From Halobacillus sp. A5 (GTDB lineage Bacteria > Bacillota > Bacilli > Bacillales > Halobacillaceae): 64,000 nucleotides of DNA. The notes below the pieces were generated by a model that made no database searches, was not told where the DNA came from, and was given only the letters and a program-made list of their open reading frames with translations. Shown here piece after piece: positions 58,572 through 64,000 of this stretch. Each line of letters begins with the position of its first letter. Position 1 is the first letter of the stretch. A program made the position numbers and the translations under genes. The stretch covers positions 248,001 through 312,000 of the forward strand of contig NZ_JAIZEO010000004.1 in NCBI RefSeq assembly GCF_024189315.1, in the 5' to 3' direction.

Positions 58572-58606
58572 AAAGGGTGGTGTCCCTGTCACGAACACCA
58601 CCCTTT
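58572..58606. terminator. Bidirectional terminator
   Basis: A 12-bp perfect stem AAAGGGTGGTGT/ACACCACCCTTT with an 11-nt loop, between the plus-strand coiled-coil gene and the minus-strand VOC gene. Confidence 0.9.
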
Positions 58607-58652
58607 CTCAGCCTGTTTATAAATCTAAGGAATATATGTCTTTTGTGTAATA

Positions 58653-59024
58653 TTATCTATGTTGATCAATCAGAATGGGGTTGCCATCAGGGTCTTCAAT
58701 CGTAAGACTTTCTGGTCCTTCACTCGTTTCATCTGCTTCAGACAAGATTTTAATACCGTGTTCTTTTAGCTGCTTTTGAAGCTCCCGAACATCAGTAAAC
58801 GAATCAATCTCTTCCGCCTGTTGATTCCATCCAGGATTGAAGGTAAGAATATTTTTCTCGAACATACCTTGAAAAAGCCCGATAACACAGCTTTCATTCT
58901 TCATAATGAGCCAATTTTGAGTAATTTCTCCACCGAGGGTCTGAAATCCCAGCTTTTCATAAAACGCTTTAGATTTGTTGATGTCTTTCACACTTAAACT
59001 TACAGAAAAAGCACCAAGTTCCAT
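58653..59024 (-). CDS. VOC family protein (glyoxalase-like)
   Basis: A 123-residue glyoxalase/bleomycin-resistance fold protein. It starts MELGAFSVSLSVKDINKSKA with AGGAGG 7 nt upstream; a longer frame begins within the leader. KAFYEKLGFQTLGG and ESLTIEDPDGNPILIDQH are typical of the two beta-alpha-beta modules. It is the common type of unknown substrate in Bacilli. Confidence 0.88.
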   Translation of the reverse strand: MELGAFSVSLSVKDINKSKAFYEKLGFQTLGGEITQNWLIMKNESCVIGLFQGMFEKNILTFNPGWNQQAEEIDSFTDVRELQKQLKEHGIKILSEADETSEGPESLTIEDPDGNPILIDQHR

Positions 59025-59132
59025 ATCTTTTCCTCCTAAATTATTACAATCATCTCCAAGGAACAACTTTTGAAAGACAAAAATGGATAACTACATCATC
59101 AAGGCTTTCCAGCAGAAGTCTGTACGCTGTTA

Positions 59133-59564
59133 CTACGACTGATCCTCAGGAACATTTATTTGGAAAGTAACGCCGAATTTGTCCTTTACGATTCCGTACA
59201 AAGGACTCCAATCCGTCTTTTGAAGGGGCATGACAACCTCCCCGCCGTCCTCAAGTGCATCAAATATGGCTCTCGCTTTTTCCTCTTGTTTAGGATGGAT
59301 GGCAATTTGTATCGTATCACCCTGCTGATGAGGCATGCCTGCAAATGTATCGGAGAACATAAGATCCGAGTCGCCGACTTTTAAGTGAGCATGCATAACG
59401 CGCTCCTTCATGTCATCCGACAACGGCTGATCGGGGTCCGCCGGCATATCTCCGAACGTCATTATTCCCATCACTTTCCCGTCCAGTGTTTTCTCGTAAA
59501 AATTGACTGCCTCTCTCGTCTTACCGTCAAAAATTAAATAGGGGTTCAAACTCATTGACATCAT
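59133..59564 (-). CDS. VOC family protein, PhnB/YjdN type
   Basis: A 143-residue protein: SLNPYLIFDGKTREAVNFYE at the N-terminus, VMHAHLKVGDSDLMFSD, and the end WSPLYGIVKDKFGVTFQINV are hallmarks of the PhnB-like VOC group (often labelled 3-demethylubiquinone methyltransferase, which is not its activity). Three near starts (59564, 59561, 59555) are possible after AAGGGAGAG. Function unknown. Confidence 0.9.
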   Translation of the reverse strand: MMSMSLNPYLIFDGKTREAVNFYEKTLDGKVMGIMTFGDMPADPDQPLSDDMKERVMHAHLKVGDSDLMFSDTFAGMPHQQGDTIQIAIHPKQEEKARAIFDALEDGGEVVMPLQKTDWSPLYGIVKDKFGVTFQINVPEDQS

Positions 59565-59766
59565 TCAACTCTCCCTTTAATTCATTTGGACAACCACATT
59601 AATTATATACCAAAAATAGTAAGAGACAAACAGCCAACATTTAGTTTCCCGCTCAGGGACCCCCTTTATTTAAACGATATTATTCAGCTGAATGATTTTA
59701 ACGAATTAAAAAAATCCATACAGCAATAATATGAAGGTACTTATTATTTCGAAAGGAGTCGGTTTG

Positions 59767-60411
59767 ATGAAAAAATTATGGTTTATGGTATTAACATTGT
59801 TATTTCTGCTAAACATCCAACCTGGGTTAATTAGTGCCAACAGTAACACAGAGGAACAAAGTATTAGTCAATCAGAGGTAGAATTCCAAAATGAATTCAG
59901 GAAACTTTGGATTGATCACGTATTATGGACAAGTAATTATATTACAAGTGCCACAACGACAGGAGCGGAGGATCAAGAGCAAGTACTGGCGAGGCTGCTG
60001 AAAAACCAGGAGGATATCGGAAATGCTGTGAAGCCGGTATACGGAGAGGAAGCAGGGAATAAACTTACTGAGCTGCTTAAGGAGCATATTGTGATTGCCG
60101 GCAAGATTGTAGATGCAGCTAAAAACGGTGAAGAAGACAAGGTGAATCAGCTAAACAAAGAATGGAATAGAAATGCTGATGATATCGCGTCTTTCCTTAG
60201 TGAGGCCAACCCTGAATTAAAAAATGAAGATTTAACAAAAATGTTGTATGAGCACCTGGAATTAGTGGCCGCTGACTTAAACGCAAGCTTAGAAAAAGAA
60301 TGGGATGAAAGAATCACCGCAATTGATGAAGGAGTCACCCATATCATCATAATGGCCGATGCAATCTCCGAGGGGATTGTAAAGCAGTTTCCAGAGAAGT
60401 TTGACAAATAA
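59767..60411 (+). CDS. Exported four-helix protein of unknown function
   Basis: A 214-residue protein with signal peptide (KLWFMVLTLLFLLNIQP). The start 59767 has AAAGGAG 8 nt upstream; the frame from 59731 adds 12 residues before it. The mature part is helical with an internal repeat pattern: FRKLWIDHVLWTSNYI, LLKEHIVIAGKIVDAA, MLYEHLELVAADLNA, ADAISEGIVKQFPEKF. I recall the same L-W-x-x-H-V-x-W-T family in other Bacillaceae, sometimes wrongly named acetylglutamate kinase. The role is unknown. Confidence 0.8.
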   Translation: MKKLWFMVLTLLFLLNIQPGLISANSNTEEQSISQSEVEFQNEFRKLWIDHVLWTSNYITSATTTGAEDQEQVLARLLKNQEDIGNAVKPVYGEEAGNKLTELLKEHIVIAGKIVDAAKNGEEDKVNQLNKEWNRNADDIASFLSEANPELKNEDLTKMLYEHLELVAADLNASLEKEWDERITAIDEGVTHIIIMADAISEGIVKQFPEKFDK

Positions 60412-60469
60412 TTTGGAGATGCAGCGTAAATTTCACTCTACCGTTTCTCTTTCAACTACCGGGACATGG

Positions 60470-60550
60470 TTAGGGCACTATCTGCCTGGATTAGGACGTT
60501 ATCTTCACCCGTTACGGCGCTATCTCTCAGGGCACTCTGTCAAGGACTCT
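60470..60550 (-). repeat. Intergenic array of the GATAACGCCCTAA word (array B)
   Basis: On the minus strand copies lie at 60482-60470, 60503-60491 and 60524-60512, each 21 bp apart, then two shortened copies at about 60537 and 60549 with 12-13 bp spacing. The words are GATAGTGCCCTAA, GATAACGTCCTAA and GATAGCGCCGTAA. It is the same family as array A at 33369 but on the other strand. Confidence 0.6.
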
Positions 60551-60593
60551 ACTCGAGCTCCTTATTAGCAGCTTATTACCAACAACTCAAAAA

Positions 60594-60621
60594 AGCATTA
60601 ACCAGAATGCGTGCTTTTCAT
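60594..60621 (+). terminator. Weak terminator-like hairpin
   Basis: AAAAGCA and TGCTTTT can pair over a 14-nt loop downstream of the exported four-helix protein gene and array B. The stem is mostly A-T, so it may be only a partial terminator. Confidence 0.35.
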
Positions 60622-60655
60622 CACTGTAAATAAATCTTAAACGAGCTTTGTACAA

Positions 60656-60835
60656 TTATAGGTTATCTTTGGCGTTTCCAATTCCTTTTTGCGTTGACCC
60701 TTTGGCTCTATCTCTCTTTCCTTCAGATTGTAATTTAGGATCGTTTTTCGCATTTCCCACCTGATCCTTCACTTCTCCCTTTGCCTTATTAATGTTTCCT
60801 TTTACTTTATCACTCATCCCGTTTCTATCTGCCAT
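60656..60835 (-). CDS. CsbD family stress protein
   Basis: A 59-residue highly charged protein: it starts MADRNGMSDKVKGNINKAKG and contains EVKDQVGNAKNDPKLQSEGK-type repeats before GIGNAKDNL. This is the CsbD layout (small, Lys/Asn/Gly-rich, general stress or sigma-B linked in Bacillus). GAGGAGG lies 10 nt before the ATG. It is a short gene that simple length cut-offs miss. Confidence 0.88.
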   Translation of the reverse strand: MADRNGMSDKVKGNINKAKGEVKDQVGNAKNDPKLQSEGKRDRAKGSTQKGIGNAKDNL

Positions 60836-61053
60836 AGATATTCATCCTCCTCGTGATGTTTTGGTATGTATATACCCGCGACATTCCAACTAAAACATGC
60901 ACTCTTAAGATAAAAACAGTGTTTAGTTCTCCCGACGACTACCTCCATACTCAAACAAATCCATATAGCCAAATAAACTAATTCGTAAATGAGAGTGCCC
61001 AAATTAAATGATTTGAATAGGATGAAGAAGTATATCAAGGAGGCGAATGATTC

Positions 61054-61548
61054 ATGTATTACTACAATCCTTACTACCCTTATCGGTACCCTCGTCAACA
61101 GGAAGGCTATATTTGTATTCCAGCGGATCAGTACGAATTTGAAGGTGGCATGGAGGGCACAATTACTACTTCAGATGACGAGGAGCTCTCTGTTGTATGC
61201 TTTCCCTTCCCTCAAGGAGCCGGCCAGCCTGGAGCACCTCAGGAAGATGGAAATGGGAATGGAAACGGGAACGGAAATGGAAATGGGGAGAATGGCGAAG
61301 AAGCTATGCCGGACATGGATGCGTTACCCGAGATCCCTTTCCCAGGGCAGGGTAATGGTAACGGGAACGGGAATGGGCAAGGCGGCATGATGCCCGGATT
61401 CCCTTCTCCAGGCCAGGGCAATGGGCAAGGTGGAATGCCAGGTTTTCCAGGAATGGGAGGCGGTCAAGGGCAGGGCGCCCGTATGTTTGGAAGAAATCAC
61501 TACGCAGGTCCTCCATACTACTTTCATCCTGGACCCCGTTATTGGTAA
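61054..61548 (+). CDS. Gly/Asn/Pro-rich low-complexity protein, coat- or surface-like
   Basis: A 164-residue protein without a clear signal peptide. It starts MYYYNPYYPYRYPRQQEGY, has a folded-looking stretch at 17-55 (CIPADQYEFEG, ELSVVCFPFPQGA), then two GN-dipeptide tracts (about 66-78 and 99-107), Met/Pro/Gly-rich units (GGMMPGFPSPGQGNGQ, GGMPGFPGMGG) and a Tyr/Pro/Trp tail. AAGGAGG precedes the ATG. The composition is like spore coat or exosporium proteins; this is inference. The underlying DNA repeat GGAAATGGGAAC-type is prone to length change. Confidence 0.7.
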   Translation: MYYYNPYYPYRYPRQQEGYICIPADQYEFEGGMEGTITTSDDEELSVVCFPFPQGAGQPGAPQEDGNGNGNGNGNGNGENGEEAMPDMDALPEIPFPGQGNGNGNGNGQGGMMPGFPSPGQGNGQGGMPGFPGMGGGQGQGARMFGRNHYAGPPYYFHPGPRYW

Positions 61549-61590
61549 TAAAAAAGATAGATATTCACTTTCGGAAACCCCGATCAAAAA

Positions 61591-61616
61591 AAGCCTTCTC
61601 TACGCGGAGAAGGCTT
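61591..61616. terminator. Bidirectional terminator
   Basis: A 10-bp stem AAGCCTTCTC/GAGAAGGCTT with a 6-nt loop, A-run on one side and TTTT on the other. It serves the convergent low-complexity and carbonic anhydrase genes. Confidence 0.85.
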
Positions 61617-61669
61617 TTCACATCCATTTCACCTAATCGACCTTTAATCCCATACAAAAATTCTTCACT

Positions 61670-62491
61670 TTAATTTTCAATAACTTCGCGGTCTTCTAAG
61701 GGCTGCTCAGGACGATGGTTCTCATGATAGATCGATTTGAAGTTTTGAATCTGATCTTCTGACATCTCAATCGGTTCTTCAAAAAGCATCCACTTCACTT
61801 CTTCTGTACAAGGCGGAGTGGTAAGAGAACCTTCATAGTGAAATGACGTTTGATCCTCAGGGAGAAGCTCCCGCAGTTCCACAGGTTCTTCTATGTTCAC
61901 ATCCCCCTCCGTTTCTTCCGAAGGCAATTGGTCCCATAAATCCGATAATGTATCATTCTCTTCGCCCTCCTCGATCATGATTCCTATGACCGCAGCATCA
62001 CCATCTTCGGTTTCATGGACGAGATGGAGCTCCATCTCGTAGCGATGATCATTGAATAAATGCTCACTTGGCTGATGAAAATGAAATTGCGCTAGTTCAT
62101 ATTCCTTTTCATTCATGATGAGATGATTGTCTGAAGAAGAAGAGTTTGCCTGAATACTGTGACCGTTGTTCGCCAATGAAAAAGAAGTTGACTGATAGTT
62201 AATCTCAATGTCTTCTCTCTCTTCATTTTCGTTCGCGTGAGCTGAGTCTATATTCACAGGCGACTGCTCCTTACCATTGGCACAAGCTGCATAATCATCG
62301 TCGAGCTCTCCCCAATTCTCAGGTCCATTATCCCCCTCATAAGACCATTCAGCGGTTTCTTCATTACTTTCGCTATCGTTCTGCTCTTCCTCTTCGGGTG
62401 CACCCGTTTCCCTCGTTTGTTCCTGGCAGCCTCCCATAGTAAGACCTATTAGTGCAGCGAATACTGGATAAGTGAGTAATTTTGCTGGCAT
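61670..62491 (-). CDS. Alpha-type carbonic anhydrase lipoprotein
   Basis: A 273-residue protein that hydrates carbon dioxide outside the membrane. The start 62491 (MPAKLLTYPVF) gives a signal peptide with Cys in MGGC and a GAGAGG site upstream; the longer frame begins before the signal. A 40-residue Glu/Asp-rich linker follows. Catalytic signatures are all there: WSYEGDNGPENWGEL, QSPVNI, the zinc histidines in QFHFHQPSEH and ELHLVHE, and SLTTPPCTEEVKW. The strong acidity fits a salt-adapted secreted enzyme. It is monocistronic. Confidence 0.94.
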   Translation of the reverse strand: MPAKLLTYPVFAALIGLTMGGCQEQTRETGAPEEEEQNDSESNEETAEWSYEGDNGPENWGELDDDYAACANGKEQSPVNIDSAHANENEEREDIEINYQSTSFSLANNGHSIQANSSSSDNHLIMNEKEYELAQFHFHQPSEHLFNDHRYEMELHLVHETEDGDAAVIGIMIEEGEENDTLSDLWDQLPSEETEGDVNIEEPVELRELLPEDQTSFHYEGSLTTPPCTEEVKWMLFEEPIEMSEDQIQNFKSIYHENHRPEQPLEDREVIEN

Positions 62492-62629
62492 ATTGTTTTC
62501 CTCTCTCCTTTTTGAAAAATTATCTTCTATGTACATAAATATCCAACTGATGTTGTGTTTCCCCTTTTTTTGATAGGGGAAATCTAGGCCTTACTCCTAA
62601 AAGTTTTAATAATTTATCATAAAAAAGAG

Positions 62630-62652
62630 ACGCTCGCTTAATGCAAACGCCC
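62630..62652 (-). terminator. Terminator after the AtuA-type gene pair
   Basis: On the minus strand GGCGTTTGC pairs with GCGAGCGTC (three G-U pairs), followed by TCTTTTTT. Confidence 0.65.
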
Positions 62653-62674
62653 CAAATTTTATATTTACTAAATT

Positions 62675-62980
62675 TTAATAGTCGATCTCCATTTCCAGCA
62701 AGGCACTACTCAATGATTTTCCGTGAGTATCCATAGCCAGGGAGGTCGTAACCCCTCCAAGTAAACTTTGATAACAGACAAAGTTTAAAGCTTTAACGTT
62801 AGGTAATTCATAACGTATAACATCCCCTTGAATTATATCTTTCAAGTGATTCTTAACCGCTTTTGGAGTAACCTTTTGACATAACCGTTCATAATCCTTT
62901 TCTTTATAAGGAATCAGGGAAAGGTTAAGAATATTTCCCTTGTCACCTGCGCGACTATGCGCAATATCAATTAATTTCAC
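62675..62980 (-). CDS. AtuA-like ferredoxin-fold protein
   Basis: A 101-residue protein. The hallmark IAHSRAGDKGNILNLSL at the N-terminus and ALNFVCYQSLLGGV with LAMDTHGKSLSSALLEMEI define the AtuA-like C-terminal domain family. GTG 62980 is preferred because it gives the usual short N-terminus and GGGAG is 12 nt upstream; a TTG at 62992 overlaps the AtuA stop. It is the companion subunit of the upstream AtuA protein. Confidence 0.85.
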   Translation of the reverse strand: MKLIDIAHSRAGDKGNILNLSLIPYKEKDYERLCQKVTPKAVKNHLKDIIQGDVIRYELPNVKALNFVCYQSLLGGVTTSLAMDTHGKSLSSALLEMEIDY

Positions 62981-62988
62981 TTTGCAGC

Positions 62989-64000
62989 TCAACTCCCTTT
63001 TTCTGTCCCTAATAGATAAATTTCAGGTTTTACTTTCTTCCGGTCTATTAAAGTAGATAAAACACCAATAGATTCTGTTACTTTCTTTCTAGCGCCCCCG
63101 CCCGCAGCCGGTCCATTTAAATACAGTGCTTCTACTTCTTCTCCAATTAAACTTGCTGTTTCTTTGGAAGAATGATAGCCAGCTACACGAAGCCTTACTT
63201 CATATGGTTCTGGACCATTAAAATGTGTACGGTGCACTGACGATAGTCCAATGAAATCTATCCTTAAGTCTGGAAAATCATCTAGTAACCGCTCTTTCAA
63301 AATTTCAGCAGCCAGTTCGGCTCGAGCCAACGCATTGGAACCCGCATAAGAGATTTCTCCTTCTCCCAAAAAACCGGCATGATACCCAACAGAAACCTTT
63401 AAAGATTGGGGACACGCTTTACCACCCCCATTTACTACTTCCACTTGATTATTATTTATTTCTTTCAACTGGACCGTAGAGAAATCAACCGTCACATCTG
63501 GAGTTAAATATTCTGCAGGGTCATGTACTTCATATAATAACTGCTCTTTCACTGTTCTTAGATCAATTAGACCCCCAGTTCCTTCTACCTTAGTAATGAC
63601 AGACCGACCATCTTCATCTATTGCGGCGTATGGAAACCCAATATTTGCAAGATCAGGCACTTCTTTTTTATGTCCATCTGCAAAATAACCTCCACTAATT
63701 TGACTCGAACATTCAAGCAAATGACCTGTTATCAAACCTTGTCCGAGTTTATTATAATCCTCTCTGGACCACCCAAAATGATGCACCTGAGGCGCAAGAA
63801 ATAAAGATGGATCTGCTACCCTTCCAGTTATAATGATATCTGCCTCCGACTCTAGAGCCGGCAATATTGCATCAATTCCCATATAAGCATTTGCTGAAAT
63901 AATTGGACCAAATTCAGCAATTAGGCAATTTCCTTCCCATGGAACAGAGTTTAAATCTATTTGGTCAAGAACATCATCGCCCACAACAGCAGCAACTGTA
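62989..64000 (-). CDS. Acyclic terpene utilization AtuA family protein, C-terminal part
   Basis: The frame is open to the right window edge, so about 337 residues are seen and the N-terminus is missing. It contains AVVGDDVLDQID at the edge, AEFGPIISANAYMGIDAI, DIIITGRVADPSLFLAPQ, NIGFPYAAIDEDG and GPAAGGGARK, which are typical of AtuA (DUF1446). In Pseudomonas AtuA acts in acyclic terpene breakdown; Bacillus members with the same pair probably have related acyl-CoA roles. It overlaps or abuts the small partner gene. Confidence 0.88.
   Translation of the reverse strand, partial: TVAAVVGDDVLDQIDLNSVPWEGNCLIAEFGPIISANAYMGIDAILPALESEADIIITGRVADPSLFLAPQVHHFGWSREDYNKLGQGLITGHLLECSSQISGGYFADGHKKEVPDLANIGFPYAAIDEDGRSVITKVEGTGGLIDLRTVKEQLLYEVHDPAEYLTPDVTVDFSTVQLKEINNNQVEVVNGGGKACPQSLKVSVGYHAGFLGEGEISYAGSNALARAELAAEILKERLLDDFPDLRIDFIGLSSVHRTHFNGPEPYEVRLRVAGYHSSKETASLIGEEVEALYLNGPAAGGGARKKVTESIGVLSTLIDRKKVKPEIYLLGTEKGS

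Noticed and set aside
61054-61548. The GN-encoding tract as a tandem-repeat or CRISPR-like array
   Set aside because: It is in frame within a well-formed gene and has no spacer structure.

Overview
The window looks like chromosomal DNA of a Gram-positive member of the Bacillaceae. The evidence is strong AGGAGG-type ribosome binding sites, TTG and GTG starts, T-box-free but riboswitch-rich leaders (one TPP, two SAM-I), a tenI-thiO-thiS-thiG-thiF operon in Bacillus order, YueI, CsbD, YesM/YesN-type regulators, CcpA-type cre sites and a GlnR/TnrA box. Exported proteins are very rich in Asp and Glu (solute-binding proteins, the DUF5696 protein, the carbonic anhydrase lipoprotein), which suggests a halophilic or halotolerant species; that is an inference. 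Most genes lie on the minus strand.

Region 1 (1-17423) is one large carbohydrate locus read on the minus strand. It begins with a promoter that carries a cre site over the -35 and a LacI operator over the start point. It continues with a LacI repressor, a GH35-type glycosidase, a lipoprotein solute-binding protein, a 976-residue solute-binding protein with jelly-roll-like domains, a permease pair, an NHL-TPR-YIP1 membrane protein, a DUF5696 protein and a second permease pair. It ends, after another operator, in a GH94 phosphorylase that runs off the left edge. The GH94 N-terminus resembles 1,2-beta-oligoglucan phosphorylases, so beta-glucan use is the best guess. A third copy of the 16-bp operator lies inside the GH35 gene. 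This locus is the best candidate for an undescribed system.

Region 2 (17.7-20.6 kb) holds four poorly known genes (a P-loop kinase-like protein and three hypotheticals). Region 3 (20.6-25.3 kb) has an SGNH hydrolase and the TPP-riboswitch-controlled thiazole branch of thiamine synthesis. Region 4 (25.4-33.5 kb) has YueI, a stand-alone 3-dehydroquinate-synthase-II-like domain, and two complete SAM-I riboswitches in tandem in front of a plus-strand operon: thiolase, acetoacetyl-CoA synthetase, thiolase-like protein, DUF35 Zn-ribbon/OB protein, a 31-residue membrane peptide and a sodium:solute symporter. Region 5 (33.5-36.6 kb) is an amtB, DUF294 nucleotidyltransferase, DEDDh exonuclease operon under a GlnR/TnrA box.

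Region 6 (36.7-56.7 kb) is a beta-galactoside and galactonate block: YesMN two-component system, ABC importer, GH2, GH42 and GH35 beta-galactosidases, then an IclR regulator with KDG kinase, KDPGal aldolase, D-galactonate dehydratase and a GntP permease, then a Gfo/Idh/MocA dehydrogenase. Together these could release galactose from oligosaccharides and process galactonate by the De Ley-Doudoroff route. Region 7 (56.7-64 kb) is mixed: a methyltransferase with an Rrf2 regulator, small coiled-coil, VOC and CsbD proteins, a Gly/Asn-rich protein, an alpha-carbonic anhydrase and an AtuA-type pair cut by the right edge.

Two intergenic arrays (near 33.4 and 60.5 kb) share a degenerate 13-bp word repeated about every 20-21 bp. 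No rRNA, tRNA, CRISPR array, prophage or intact insertion sequence was seen. None of the three ABC importers has its own ATPase in the window.
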